Positions 20,166 through 33,039 of a stretch of 64,000 nucleotides of DNA are shown here, one piece after another. The stretch is from Paraescarpia echinospica (taxonomy: Eukaryota; Annelida; Polychaeta; Sabellida; Siboglinidae). Position numbers and translations under genes: made by a program. Each line of letters begins with the position of its first letter. Position 1 is the stretch's first letter. The DNA lies in contig CM034537.1 in NCBI GenBank assembly GCA_020002185.1, positions 5,708,465 to 5,772,464 on the forward strand, in the 5' to 3' direction. The notes below the pieces were generated by a model, which worked only from the letters and a program-made list of their open reading frames with translations, was not told the DNA's origin and did not search any database.

Positions 20166-21161
20166 TACATTGCTCCAAGTGATGATCAGCACACATTTGT
20201 AACGATTTACACTCTGACGGTTCATATTGGTTAATTAGGTGACAACGTTTAGTTAGTTCAGCCAAAATATTCTAAAGTGTAGCATTGGTCTGGCAACATT
20301 CGGAAAAATTGTTAGTTGCATAGTAACTTTGCTCGTTGACTACATGTTGCTTTGAACTTAGCCATATTAAATGGGGGGTCTATGTCAATAATGTTTAAAT
20401 GGTACTGACATTACCCCAGCCATCATCCAGTGTCGCCCTAACCTGTTAACATTGCTCCAATTACCCACCAACACTGTCCTAACACTGTTACCTATTCTAT
20501 ATTCCAAAGGGTGCGTGAACAAAAGCCCTTCCAGAAAAAAGCCCCTCGGGCATAAGCCCCTCCTGACATAAGCCCCTCAATTATATAATATATGTATATA
20601 TTTATATATATTATGTATATATTCAAATGTAGGATAGTCACAGTAAAAAAAAAAAATTAGAATTCTTTGTTTTTACAATATAAATAAATTTAGGTGAATA
20701 ATTGCAAAATATTATACTTGTGTACTATTCGAATAAAATTATGCTGTAACTTTATTTCTTGTGACTTATTTTGTGGTAGATAATTTTAAGTTTACAACTT
20801 CATATTTACTCCTTTTCAAACAATATATCTTTTATTATCTCATTATGTACAATTTCTTTCATATATTGTACGCATGACTTTAATTTGATTTATTATTTGT
20901 TTTGGTTTGTTTTGTTCAACTGCAGCTGTGAGCAAAGCAAATCTAGACAAATAATAAATAAAAAAACATCACAGCTGCAGCATTACTTATGTCCCCCCGA
21001 CGACCAAGTCAGTCAAGGGACTAAAATATGTTTTGTAATATGTTTGAAATCAATTTATTGATTGATATTGATTGATTATTGACTTACAAATGTATTTTCC
21101 TAGGCAAAACTTTTTGTGTCTTTCCTGGGTCTTTATTTCCGCCCACCATGTGTCTGCTTAG

Positions 21162-21864
21162 TTTTCACCATTCATCACCGAATGCATGGATAATACATTT
21201 TACATTAGTCCAGCAGTCAAACACCCTTTTGAAGGTGTACTGCGCATTAGGATTCACACAATGTGTTTTTTTGCATTTTTGTGATCTAACCTTTTAGGTC
21301 AATAATCCGACTGATGTCACCCAGGCACCCTTGAGCGTTTTGGTATAAAACAAATTTATATGCAAATTAGTTATTGCCATTAAAATGTATATCACTTTTC
21401 TACATATCTTGAATTGTAACATTGAAACAAAATGATGTGTACAAACGCATGTTTTCAGGATATCCGTACAAACACCCTCATCACCCCATCACAGCTAGAC
21501 CTGTTGTAGAACTGCCAAGTGGTGCAATACGCGTGACTCCAAGGTAAAACAATGTCACCTTCAAATGATGAATTTTTGAAATTGTGCGCTTCTGCAAACA
21601 TCTTAAAATTACAGTGATAATGATGATTACAGTGCATATCTAATTTCTTTGATTACAAAATAGCCACATATACATATATATTTAGAAAGATTCTTGCAAT
21701 ACCGCAAACGCATCAAGTTACAATGACTCTGTGCATGTACTTCATTTTATGGATACATAATATGCACTGTGATAGATCAATTTCTTCCAGTCAGAACGAT
21801 ATATAACTTGGAGTCAGTTGATGGAGTTTGCTTGGAGCGAAGATCAAACAGTGTCACCATCAAG
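21162..21864 (+). pseudogene. Three-block exon-like coding chain inside E1 (copy 2)
   Basis: Blocks at 21162-21234, 21459-21543 and 21795-21864 keep the same borders and phases as copy 1. Block 1 has ATC for ACC (T to I) and block 3 has ATC where copy 1 has ATG. The 73-codon plus ORF at 21818-22039 uses a different frame of block 3; it is interrupted in copy 1 by a stop and is probably a shadow. Confidence 0.35.
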
Positions 21865-22457
21865 TGATAAATATTTTGAATTGCACCATCCAGCAAATGT
21901 TATACAACATCAGAGGTGGATTATATTATGGCCATGTCGTATACCACTGAATAGCCTACTGTCTCCCCGTAAATATGGGATACAATGGGGGCTGTCAAGT
22001 GGTGTAGTGTGTGTGTTAAGTGAAGGTCAAACAAGGTGATGTTTTGTTTGCTAAATATTTTTATAATGACCATTTAAGTTTTTCCTTTTGTTTGTTATGG
22101 CCCAGTCACAACAGAAGGAATTTTATAAATTTGATTTTTTTCAAATGTAATAGTGTTAATAAACAAAACAATAAAATTATAAACATGTTCATAGTCAAGT
22201 TTAAAAACTGTTAAATGAATCACTCAATTTTGGATGAAATTGTAATGTTTAAATAAATTATTTAAATTGCCAACACTAATCTTGTTAACATATGTGCAGG
22301 ATGGTAGTTATCAATACTATTTAAATAAGCCAAGAGACTTCACAAATCACATACAATCAACTTAGGAAATAATTACATTTAATTGAACATTAATTTTACA
22401 AAATGTTCAAGCATTACCCATTTTACAGACATGTGTTTTTTAATGTCTATATATATT

Positions 22458-22925
22458 TAAACCCGGCTGATGCTTAAGGCAGAACTCTGAGCTCATTTGC
22501 TATATGAATTACACAAGACTTAATTGTTGGTGAAGGTCATCATTATGAACAGGAATTAAATCACATATCGATCGATGAGATATAGACAAACATACTCATC
22601 GAGGTAATATATAAACACATTGAATCTTCCTTTGTGTTGAAAAACAAAGACTATCATTGAACAAAACATTTATAGGCATCTTCGCCTCACATTGTATAAT
22701 TACTATTTTAACGTATGCAAAAATAATCATTTATGCCCTGCTGATGCTCAATGGCAGAACCCTGAGCTTGTTTGCTATACAAATTAAACGAGAGTGGATG
22801 TAGTTGATAAAGGTCATTTAATAATTGTACCAACAGGAATTAAATCACATACACCAAATGATGAGATAAAACAAAGCAAATCATACTTTCATTGAGTACT
22901 ACACAAACAATTGTTAAATGACAGT
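22458..22925 (+). repeat. Diverged direct duplication inside E1 (copy 2)
   Basis: Equivalent of 4418-4885, with the same spacing of about 274 bp between the two GCTGATGCT starts. Confidence 0.7.
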
Positions 22926-23165
22926 CAGATTAGCAAAGGTGGGGACGGTCATTTCCCCCACCCGCCTCCAGCAGTAGGGGCCCTTCCAGTGTTATACTGC
23001 CTAATTGCATATATATTGATGTCACCTTTTTATAGGTTAAGGCTTTTGTACACAAGGGTTTTTGACCGTTTTCTAGGATGGAGGGCTTTTACCTTATGAC
23101 CAGCATCTCATCCCACAAGGTCTCTTGACGGGAGGGCTTTTGACAAAGAGGCTTTAGACTGTCTT

Positions 23166-23538
23166 TTGACTATCTCGATATATGCAGATGATCTACTTCA
23201 TATAGCTCCTTCTGCCAAAGGACATCAAACAATACTTGACATATGTATGATAAATTAATGTTACATATATGGATGTGAACATAACATTCAATATAATGTC
23301 AATAAATCCCTGGTCACGTACTAGCTTTGACTCAAGAAATGCAATTTTTTTAGGGAAATGACCTTTGGAGAAAAGAAGTTAAAAAGCTTTGCCACCTTAT
23401 GTAAATATCTTGGACATGTCATTTGTAACATTAGTCTTATCGGATAAGGCTGACATTCAAGCCAAAGTTAGACTTCTGTATGCTAAGAGTAACATGTGTC
23501 AAAGATTTTTCTTTTGCTTAACAGTGATTCTATTTTAG
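23166..23538 (+). pseudogene. Non-LTR reverse transcriptase relic with YADD (copy 2)
   Basis: YADD at 23181-23192, followed by the same frameshifted patches as in copy 1. It carries no additional intact length. Confidence 0.85.
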
Positions 23539-23918
23539 TAATTCATAATATTTTTTATTTGCATGTGTGCTTTATCATAGAAAAGCAAATAGCAATTTGC
23601 AACAACTACAAAAATGCTCATCCTTCGGATGGTGCTTCATTCACACAGACATAAAAAGACAGTTGCCCTGAGAGTTTTTAAATTATGTTCATCTTAACGT
23701 AATTCACAATGCACGTTTCTTATAACGTGCTCAACTGATTGGATGACCAATCGCCTGGATTGGAACCACCTTTACTAATCCATTTAGGTCCGTCTAACAT
23801 CCGGTACAAACGTAAAATCACAAAACCTGTAATCAATGGGGAATTTTGAAAAGATATAATTTATTATAAGTGTTACTTTTCTTCCGATATAAAAAATTAG
23901 TCCCTGAAAGTTTGGCAT

Positions 23919-24041
23919 GCTAGGTTACAAGACATCTAGGATGAAGACGTTAACATACATGCATGAACATGTGCACACACTAGTTCAGTTATAGACTGTC
24001 TATGAGAGGTAGTGGAGATTTGATGGTAAACCATGTTTGAT
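23919..24041 (+). repeat. 123-bp segment present only in copy 2
   Basis: Begins GCTAGGTTACAAGACATC and ends ACCATGTTTGAT, between TTTGGCAT and ACTGCTAATATG. Copy 1 joins those flanks directly. I see no terminal repeat or clean duplication, so it may be a deletion in copy 1 rather than an insertion here. Confidence 0.85.
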
Positions 24042-24296
24042 ACTGCTAATATGAACTTGTGCAGGGCCTACATGTGTCATCAGAAAGGCTAGATTTAATT
24101 TAATGACTAGGATTGCAACTAGCAACATGTGCTGTGTAACTCAAAATTGCGGCTTCAGTGGAACTTACCTTGAACTTGGTTTCCAAGGATTTAGGCGCAA
24201 TAGAAGTGATCTTATTATTATTATATTTTTTTAATTTACTGTTTTTATCTTTATTTCTGAACAAAAAAACTACTATTATAGGCTGTAAAAATGTGG

Positions 24297-24393
24297 ATCC
24301 TCCTCTCTCCCCGTCTCCCCCTCTCCCCCTCTCCCCTCCCTCTCTCCATCCCCCTCTCTCTCTCTCTCACTCTCTCTCTCTCTCTCTCTCTCC
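24297..24393 (+). repeat. TC-rich low-complexity tract (copy 2)
   Basis: Counterpart of 6133-6218, with one CACTCTC interruption not present in copy 1. Confidence 0.95.
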
Positions 24394-24826
24394 CAAATAC
24401 ATTTTCCAAATTTATTAATAAAAAATATGGAGCAAATAAAACATATGTGACCTGCAACAGTGAACAGGTGTCATATGAAGTATAAACCTATTCTGCATTC
24501 GAGCCAAAATAGCTGTCTAGTCATATCCCATCAATTTTCTGATTTTGGCAGAAATGTATAGTCTCATCTTTCAATGTTCAGCTTATTTTCCTCTACAAAT
24601 AATCCTAAACTCATAAAATACTACATGTAATACTGACATTGAACATTGATTTTGCACATAGCTGATTTTTTGTAATCTGTTTTTCTCAAAACTTTAAAAA
24701 AGTTTACTTAATTTTGAACAATCATTAAAATACTGAACATATTTCAACAAACTAGGTATAATTTAAAAACTTACAATTAGTGGAATAAAAAATATATATT
24801 TCACAATTGTGCAACTTAATACCTAC

Positions 24827-24998
24827 CTCCAGATTGGGAAGGACTGTTATTGTGTAATGCTGATAATGGTTCAGCATTGGTAAAAAGTAAAGCAGATTAG
24901 TTTTCCCACATGACATTTTGCACTGCTTTGTGTATCTCCTGAAAACAAATTAATACATACTTACCTGACTTTTCTTCTTAAATTTTCTTGGTCACTAT
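24827..24998 (-). pseudogene. Exon-like block with GKT and 26-nt intron-like gap (copy 2)
   Basis: The block at 24938 down to 24827 keeps the same borders, length (112 nt) and open frame as in copy 1. The donor-acceptor pair about 26 nt apart is also kept. The upstream segment is cut by the 46-bp loss near 24998. Confidence 0.33.
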
Positions 24999-25102
24999 TC
25001 AAACTGACATACATGTGCTTCAAGCATGGTGCTAGAAACCTCAGTGACCAGAGACAGTGACCACATCCATCAAACATGGGTGCAGACTAGAAGAATCAGG
25101 TG

Positions 25103-25275
25103 GCAGACAGACTATTGTGTCACAACCTGTCAACTTGAAGACAGCTATTGTTAGCAGAATAATGTGTGTTAGGTGTGTGTACATTTTGTGGACCAATGTC
25201 CCAAAAAGTGATTGAAAGTTGATTAAAATTATGTCATTTGTTACTCAAAAACATGAATTTTAATTTAGGGTATAT
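25103..25275 (+). repeat. Left arm of long-distance inverted repeat (copy 2)
   Basis: Partner of 31835-32005 in inverse orientation; counterpart of 6975-7150. Confidence 0.84.
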
Positions 25276-25281
25276 ATATAT

Positions 25282-25313
<32 letters not shown>

Positions 25314-25365
25314 TTTATATATATATATACATTTATACATATATATATATATACATATACATATT
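25270..25365 (+). repeat. AT dinucleotide microsatellite (copy 2)
   Basis: TATATA runs, a few repeat units longer than in copy 1. Confidence 0.95.
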
Positions 25366-25487
25366 TAAACTTTGGAGTTTATTAGTCCTTATGCAAAAAA
25401 ACTAGCATTCTATAGTTTTTTTCTATAGAATTCTATAGTAATCTATAATATTCTATAAAATCGTATAGCATATATGCTATATGAAAC

Positions 25488-26150
25488 CAGGGCTGGGTCC
25501 AATTACACAAAATCAAATCAATTAAAATTACTTTTTGTTTCAATTACAATTACACTTCAACAATTTCGAGATAAATTACAATACTAAGTTTTCAATTACA
25601 AATGCATTAATTGGACCTACCAAAAAGTGTATCAATGATATGGCATGCACCGGTATGTCGGGTTGACCAGGTCAATCATGAAATATAATTAATTGAACAA
25701 CTAATGATCTCAGTTTGAATTAAATTAATAAAAATCATTAAAAAAAAACAAATTAAATTGGAATAAATTTAGCCAATAAGTGAGGTACAAAGATAATTTA
25801 ACGGAATTTAAAGCGTTCGCACATTGATGATATTGAAGCCACAAAGCTTTCGCTTCAACTTCAAGGGGCATACTTTCCAATCAGAAACCTCTAGTTCATA
25901 ACCACAGTTGCAAGTAATTAAACCAGCCAGAAAATCCACAAGAAAAGGCTTTTGTTGCTCTCATAGGAGACAGTGCAAATTGAGCACTAAGAACTGTCAG
26001 AATCTGCTTCTGAGGAAGTACTATGACTCGGACAGCCTCTAGACCCTTTTTAGCCAGCTTGCAGCCAGGCCAAAGAAGAAAGGGGATATTGAACCTTGCA
26101 CAGTGACAGGTGCTAATCCACCCTCTGAGCAAACAGTAGTCTTGAACAAT
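25488..26150 (-). mobile_element. Truncated hAT relative H1 (copy 2)
   Basis: Starts with CAGGGCTGGGTCCAATTAC and has the same extent as in copy 1. It includes TTGGACCTACC where copy 1 has TGGGACCTACC. Confidence 0.8.
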
Positions 26151-26434
26151 GTCAGCTAGCAAATTTTTTTTGCTAAGGTATATAAATCTGCTTGGTGTCT
26201 ATTATTTAAATACAAAATAAAAATGAATGGCTCCTTATAGTGGCACACTCTTCTCTTGTCACTGGCTGTAGTATTTTGTCCAGTCCACCTACTTGTTCAT
26301 AAACCCCGTGCATTTGTTGTGTTGTACAAAAATATAGTACCCATAAAATGTGATTTTTGACATTTGAAAAAAACATTTTGGCATGAACTTAATGCAATAA
26401 ATTAGGCACATTAGGAGGTTAAGTGGTAGAATGT

Positions 26435-26715
26435 TTTGTCAGTGAAATGACACATATTTGGAAGAGTGATTTTTTTGTCATTTATTTTTAATGCAATTTT
26501 TGAAAAAATAACTCATTTTGTATGTTTGCTGCTACCATGTCGGAGCAATATTAACATGATACCACCTGGCGGATTATTCGTAAAACAACCATAATTTGTG
26601 AACTGCTCATCCTACATCAATATATAGTGCTTCTAGAGATACAAAATGAGGAGTAGCAACTTTTATGTTATGTATTTTGTGCGTAAATGCAACCAAATTG
26701 ATGTTATTAAAAAAA
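26435..26715 (+). repeat. Dispersed repeat D, inverted copy (copy 2)
   Basis: Counterpart of 8300-8580 and inverse relative of 30087-30602. Confidence 0.76.
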
Positions 26716-26995
26716 AAACTGCCACATATTGTAATGCCTATGTTTGTTTCTCTTTGAGAAACATAAAAAACATGTAATTTTGGATAGTGTATTGCTTAAG
26801 TTTGTTCTGCTTATATATTGTGTCATAGTATGTTTTGCGTATTAAATATGCAAACCAAATAAAAGTTGGAACAATCTGCATAAGAAACAAAGCCACTCAT
26901 CTAGTTGGCAAATGAGTGGATCAGTGCTCCACCATCGATGACAAAACGTTGTAAGAGTCTGACCACACACAAGTGAAATTTGTAATGGTTTCGAG

Positions 26996-28704
26996 CAGGG
27001 CTGGGTCAAATTACGTAATTTTAATTGATTCTGGTTTTGAAATTATTCTATAATTGTAATTGATTACTTTGTGTAATTGAAAGAATTACATCAATTACAA
27101 TCAATGTCAGTCATTTACAGAGTTTTGTGACATCACAAAAACTACTTAAAAACAGCTTTCCCACACATTTTTTCAATCTACCCAGTGCCTAAATAGTACT
27201 AATTACCCTGGCAGTGTCCAATATTACTACTGTTTGCTCAGAAGGTGCATTAACAACTGTCACTGTCCAAAGGTCAATATCCCCTTTGTTCTTTACCCAG
27301 TCTGCAAGGTACCACTGCTCAGTGACTGTACTGGACTGTTCTTAGCAGTTTGCACTGTCTCTTCTGAGATCAACAAAGACATTTGATTACCATTTCCTGG
27401 CTTAATTTAGCAAGCCCAGGGAGTACAGCGTTTTAATTACTTGCAACTAGGGATATTAACTAGGAGTTTCTAATTGAAAAAGTATGCCCCTTCAAGGGAA
27501 GCCTTTGTCAGTTTGTGGCTTCAATATCATCAACATGCAAAAACTTTATATTTCATTATACAAAAATATCTTTGTACCTCACTTAGTTACTTCAATTCAA
27601 TTTGTTTTTATAATTTTTATTCCATGCAAATAGAGACCAACTGTTTTCCAAATCATGGACAGCTGCTCACCAAGGAAATAGAATAGTGGACAGTTGCTCA
27701 CCCTTAAGAAAATTTTAATTTCATTTCGGTATTTGGCGTCACTATTACAACAGCGATGTAATTTTGTGTAAACTTATGTTGTATCTCTCTTCCAGAAATC
27801 TACCATTACGCCAATAAAACAAAAGAAATTCTTTATGGCCAGCTTTATAAAGCCAGTGAGTTAATTGCAACGGAGTCTAAGCTTGAGCTAATCCCCACTA
27901 ACACAGACTAGGTAGATCTACAGCCGTTCAGACAACAAAGAGGGTTATTTATGTCACGCCTTGCATTGACTAGATGGTGGAGATAACCACAATCACTGTC
28001 TAACTGATCTTCTTGTTTTTTGCCTGTCGTTGACATTGTTTATAAGTTATAGATTAACATTGTGTTTGTGAACTGCGATTACTGATGCGGGGTCCTATTA
28101 TCGCTCACCACAAACATGCCGATCTTGTAAAACAAACTGCAAATCTATATTTAGATTTAAGATAATGTCAATGTATACACACGTGTTATTTAATTAATGC
28201 TTGTAGATGTTACAATTAGAACACATTATAAATAAATACACAACGCCTGCATTTTTGTCATGAAACTGACAGGCTGAGGCTGAGCAACTGTCCGCTTTTT
28301 CATAAGGGTGAGCAACTGTCCATTTGTTTATTTCCTTGGTGAGCAACTGTTCACTTGTTATTTCTTTGGTGAGCAACTGTCCAGTGAGCAATTGTCTGGT
28401 GAGCAACTGTCCGGTGAGCAACTGTCCGGTGAGCAACTGTCCGGTGAGCAACTGTCCGATGAGCAACTGTCCGAACACCTGTTTTTCAATCCATTCTACT
28501 TCATGATTGACCCGTTCAACCCTACATACTTGTGCATGCAATATCATTGATAGACTTGGTAGGTCCCAGTAACGCATCTGTAATTATAATTGAAATCTTA
28601 TTGGTGTAATTGTAATTGATTTGAAAATATTAGAATTGTAATTGAAATGACAAATGAAAAGTAATTGTAATTGATTTGATTTTTTGTAATTGGACCCAGC
28701 TCTG
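26996..28704 (+). mobile_element. Non-autonomous hAT element H2 (copy 2)
   Basis: Same termini as copy 1 and the same octamer GTTTCGAG on both sides (26988-26995 and 28705-28712). Length is 1709 bp, exactly 15 bp more than copy 1, explained by one extra N1 unit. Confidence 0.92.
27657..28472. mobile_element. Nested element N1 (copy 2)
   Basis: Left units start at 27657. The right array runs about 28281-28472 and contains one more TGAGCAACTGTCCGG unit than copy 1. Confidence 0.72.
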
Positions 28705-28860
28705 GTTTCGAGAATGCATGCCAAAATGTCAGACTTGGGGCATCAGAACTTTAAGGTTCCCTTGAAGTTGATACGACAATGCAGGAGGTACGGGAAGATT
28801 CATGTCAGAATAGAATAAACTCCTCCGGGTCTTCTCCTCAGCTCTCATGCATAATGAAAG

Positions 28861-29118
28861 CTAGCCCGCACTGGTTAATGTGATCTGTGAAGTGCTGGAT
28901 TCTCCTCTTGGTTGCTCTAACTTTCTGCTATCTGTGTTATTGAATAAGTTGTTTTGCTTGATTGGTGTGGTCAGGTAGAAGGCGTTCAAATTCAGCATAT
29001 TTCCCACGTTACTCATATCCCTTCGATTCAAGCTCTCCAGGCATCCTTTGTTGTCCAAAGGAATAGAGTCCTCACGCTCTTTTTCAAAAAGGCATTCTCT
29101 GTTCATCAATGCTTCCAA
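28861..29118 (-). pseudogene. Shortened form of the cysteine-rich ORF (copy 2)
   Basis: Counterpart of 10711-11070. The 91-bp deletion near 29169 removes the original start and upstream sequence, leaving 85 codons from an internal methionine. The C-terminal part is unchanged. Confidence 0.35.
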
Positions 29119-29153
29119 AAAATTCCTAAGTTGACATCGACAACATTCCTGGT

Positions 29154-29363
29154 ATGCATAGCATTCTTCTAAAAGGTGCTGAGGCTGATCATATCACAAA
29201 CTCCCTTTGCCCTTGTGTTGACATGCTCATGGGCTTGACCAATCGGTATGATGGAGAACCGTTAACTGCTCCTCGTTATCACCTACTGGCTGCCCGGCCT
29301 ACTGACCCTCATCATGTCACTCATCTTGCATGCTCGGAAGAAACACATCAAGGTCTCAAATAA
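29154..29363 (+). CDS. Coding-like ORF fragment, unknown (copy 2)
   Basis: Counterpart of 11116-11304. The deletion fuses it to a new upstream start, giving 69 codons. Not recognised. Confidence 0.22.
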   Translation: MHSILLKGAEADHITNSLCPCVDMLMGLTNRYDGEPLTAPRYHLLAARPTDPHHVTHLACSEETHQGLK

Positions 29364-29726
29364 AGAAGGGAATCCACCAAACATAATTGGAACTTATGCA
29401 CCAGTAACCAGCATGGTATGACTACAGAACTCTCTCGTGCAGCCACGGCGATCCATCTTCAAGAGGCAACTCAGTTCCACTATCCTTTTGCATCCGCAAA
29501 GATTATCCAGTATAACAACTATCACTTTGTGAAGGTACAGTATGGCTGCTGACACATTCTTAGTGATCCTGGTTTCGGTTAGAACATCAGGCCATCTAGA
29601 ACAAATCTTCCATGATGGCCCACAAATTCAGTTCAATATGCATGCATCCTAGCATCACAACAAACTTGTCTTCATTGAGAGTTTCTGGGAGTGTCAATTG
29701 ATTATCTGTTGGAATGTTCATCAGGT

Positions 29727-29945
29727 TCATCCACCACCAGCATCGGGATGTGTTGCGGGTTGAGGTGCTTGGTACTGTCTTGCTAGAATCATGTCTAGAA
29801 CAGATGCTTTGTTGTGAAAAATTGGCGAACGGGCTTCAGTGTATTTAGTTGATCTTCCAACAACATCGAGTACGAGGACCACATGACCAGAACCTGCGTC
29901 CGCTTCTGGCCCTCCACGAAGCTCCTGAAGTACCGTATTAATCAA
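29727..29945 (-). CDS. Coding-like ORF, 72 codons, unknown (copy 2)
   Basis: Counterpart of 11670-11888 with two substitutions (I to N at codon 2 and I to T in the GRS(I/T)KY segment), and frame maintained. Confidence 0.28.
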   Translation of the reverse strand: MINTVLQELRGGPEADAGSGHVVLVLDVVGRSTKYTEARSPIFHNKASVLDMILARQYQAPQPATHPDAGGG

Positions 29946-30086
29946 TGCTACTTCATTTTTAGGCCCGGTTCACGTTGTTTGCTTAAAAGTACACCATGAT
30001 ACAGATCAATATGGAATATAAGTCACTTTCTCTCATATACTATCAGTTGTATTATTTATTTGTTTTGTTTGGAAGGAGCTTTGTGT

Positions 30087-30602
30087 TTCTTCTTCAATTT
30101 AATCTAGGATAGGCGATATTTAGTCCTAAATTTATTGGTTATGGGGAGAAATAGTGAAGGAAATTAACATTAGAATAGCAAGATTTTATAGTTTTTCACA
30201 AATAACATCAATATAGTTCTTATTACGCACAAATTACATAATCCAATAGCTGCTACTCCTCATTTCAAATCTGTAGATATATGTTGGTGTAGGATGAAAG
30301 GTTCATAAATCAGGGCCATTTTATGAATATTTCATCAGGTGGCAACAATTAACAGGCAAAGCGAGTTATTTTCTGTACTTTCAATTCTTTATTGCTAGGC
30401 AGGGTTTCTTTTGCAATTTAGTCTAGGTTAGGCGATGTTTAGAGTTAAGTTGATTGGCTAAGGGTGGAAATAGTTTGGAAATTTATCGTGAAAGTGACAT
30501 GATTTTATGTTTTTTTGCAAATAATGTCAATATGGCTGCCTCCATGCAAAAATTCTGTGAACATAAATGTTGCTACTCTAAATTTGAATCCACAGAGATA
30601 TA
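30087..30602 (-). repeat. Two tandem copies of dispersed repeat D (copy 2)
   Basis: Counterpart of 12028-12545, with minor substitutions. Confidence 0.7.
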
Positions 30603-30732
30603 ATGATTGTTGTACACTCAGATCAAAAATATTATTTATGCTCCAACCTATCAGGCGGCACTGAAAATTATAATTTTACAACAACTTCAAATGACTGAGG
30701 GTCTGGTGATCCCAATATTGACCCCACTATTA

Positions 30733-30733
<1 letters not shown>

Positions 30734-30767
<34 letters not shown>

Positions 30768-30803
30768 GTCTCTCTGTCCCTCTGTCCCTCTGTCCCTCTG
30801 TCC

Positions 30804-30834
<31 letters not shown>

Positions 30835-30894
30835 CCCCTCCCTCTCTGCCTCCCTCACTCCCTCTCTGCCCCCCCTCCCTCCCTCACTCCCTCT
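30734..30894 (+). repeat. TCTG/TC microsatellite, short allele (copy 2)
   Basis: Same flanks as 12677-12900 but 63 bp shorter; the long pure TC run is missing. Confidence 0.97.
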
Positions 30895-30933
30895 CATCCA
30901 TCCAGAAGAAGAAGACCATGCTAACCAGAGGTA

Positions 30934-31380
30934 CAAGAAACAGCATATAACATGCTAATCCAACCAAAACTTGAGTATGCCTCTCCCATATGGAATCCAC
31001 CCACTGCCACCCAAATTAAACACCTTGAAAGAGTACAACACTGCTACCAGATTTGTCAAAAATGATCATAGACGCCAACAAACTCAGCAGACCTAATAGC
31101 CACCCTTGGATGGCCAACTCTTGAACGACGATGCATTATCAAACAAGCAATGACATTTTCCAAAATATTAAATAACATAATCAACATGACAACCCCACCA
31201 GGTCTACTAATACAGTCAAAAAACAGTAGCCACTACATCAATACAGCAGTGTTCTCTTTCTATCCCCGAGCAGTTCGTATCTGGAATATGATCCCACCAC
31301 AAATTTCAAACAGCAATCATGAACCTCCTCCCTTTCACCACACCCAATCACCTAAAAAATATACAAACAAACAAATAGCG
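30934..31380 (+). pseudogene. LINE ORF2 C-terminal relic (copy 2)
   Basis: Same three frame patches as 12940-13386, including LEYASPIWNP and WPTLERR. Confidence 0.85.
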
Positions 31381-31529
31381 TGAATATGTTTTAAAATAAA
31401 ATTGACACATACCTTAAAAGGGCGGGATAGACGTAGATAAAATTTTTGGACTCTTGATAAGCCAAAAGGCTTCCTTGTTCACATGCCATCTAGAGTTAAT
31501 TTTCTGGATGGCAATCTTGTTTTTGTGGG

Positions 31530-31559
31530 TAGTTTAACAAGATTTATCTTGTTAAACTA
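31530..31559. repeat. Perfect 14-bp hairpin (copy 2)
   Basis: Identical palindrome to 13535-13564, arms 31530-31543 and 31546-31559. Confidence 0.9.
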
Positions 31560-31834
31560 TCCACAACACATGCGCACAAACAAGCACCACAAAACTCCTG
31601 CGTTAGCTCAAGTTTGGGCTGTTTGGAGTAAATCACCTCAGACTACAATTACAGTATAATCTTGGAGATAAATAATAGAAAGCTTTGTGTGGTAGTGATT
31701 ACAAGTTTAAAAACTTCATTTGGATATGTTATTCTGGCACTTTACATAAAATTATACATTCAAAAGCAGAAAAACCTACATATATATATATATCCCAAAA
31801 GCTCTTAGTGTATCCAATCCATAACAAAATTTAG

Positions 31835-32005
31835 TATACCCTAAATTAAAATTCATGTTTTTGAGACACTAATGACATAATTTTAATCAACATTCAATCA
31901 CTTTTGGGGACATTGGTCCACAAAATGTGCACAGAGCCAGCACACATTGTTCTGCTAACAATAGGTGTCTCCAAGTTGACATGTTGTGATGCAATAGTCT
32001 GTTCC
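31835..32005 (-). repeat. Right arm of long-distance inverted repeat (copy 2)
   Basis: Inverse partner of 25103-25275. Confidence 0.84.
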
Positions 32006-33039
32006 TTCAAAACAACCACATAACTGCTCCATGCTTCAGGTGACCAGAGCTGAGAAACACGAGTTCTAGGTTTTTTTGTCTTCAAATTGTGTCTGTACTT
32101 CGGCAACAAATGCACAGCGTTATGATTAGAGCGGCCAAGTGGTGTACAGAATACAAACACATCCACAGTATCCTTGATCCTCAACTACACTTTCAACACA
32201 TCCAGACTCCATGATCCTCAACCAGACTTGGTACTAACACTCTTTAATATCCATAATCCTCAAACATAGACAATAGAAATATATATTTAATGTTCACAAT
32301 ACTAAACCACACAGAGTATCAATACATCAAAAGTGTCCTTGATCATCAACCACACAGCGTGTCCAACACCAACACATCTGCAGTGTTTACAATACTAAAC
32401 CACACAGTGTCAACACCCCCCCCAGTTTCCATGTTCCGGAATCAAACAGTCTCAACATATACACAGCATCATTGATCATCAACCACAGAGTATCGAGACA
32501 TCCACCCTGTCCATGATCTTCAATCACACAGTATAAATACATCTGGAGTCTTCACAATAATACACAACACAGAGTACCAACACATACACAGTGTCCATGA
32601 TCCTCAAACACAGTGACAAAACATCCACAGTGTACATGATCCTCAGTCAACAGTGTCCAACACATCCACAGTATCCATGATCATCAAGTACACAGAGTGT
32701 CCAATACATTTACACTGTCCATGATCTTCAAAGTACAGAATATCAATACATCTGCAGTTTTCACAATACTAAACCACGCAGAGTATCAACACCTCAATAG
32801 AGTCTATGATTTTCAACCACACAGAGTATCAATACATCCACAGCATCCTTGATCATCAACTACAGAGTATGAACTCATCAACAATGTCCATGATCTTCAA
32901 CCACACAAAGTATAAATAACTCCACAGTGTGCTAGTTCCTCAACCATACAATATCAAAACATCCAATCTCTGCGATCCTCAACCACCACATCCACAGTGT
33001 CCATGATCGTAAACACATCCTTAGAATCCAAGATCTTCA

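Larger units (their letters stand above)
20517..23170. mobile_element. Putative foldback-like element E1 (copy 2)
   Basis: Left motif array at 20517-20578 and right array at about 23044-23170. The right array has lost GGGAG relative to copies 1 and 3. The interior matches copy 1 except for the replaced segment near 21045-21120, which has ATTGATTGATATTGATTG-type sequence. Confidence 0.5.
19789..32146 (+). repeat. Mosaic segmental duplicon, copy 2
   Basis: The second full copy of the block at 1814-14151. Specific differences: an insertion or replacement of about 70 bp near 21045-21120; a 123-bp segment at 23919-24041 that is absent from copy 1; loss of 5 bp in the E1 right end near 23160; a 46-bp loss near 24998; one extra 15-bp unit in N1; a 91-bp loss near 29169; and a shorter TC tract. 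Landmark order is otherwise the same. Confidence 0.93.

Noticed and set aside
21818..22039. 73-codon plus ORF starting MEFAWSEDQ in copies 2 and 3
   Set aside because: Copy 1 has a stop in this frame, and a different frame joins better to the upstream exon-like blocks. I treat it as a shadow, though not with certainty.
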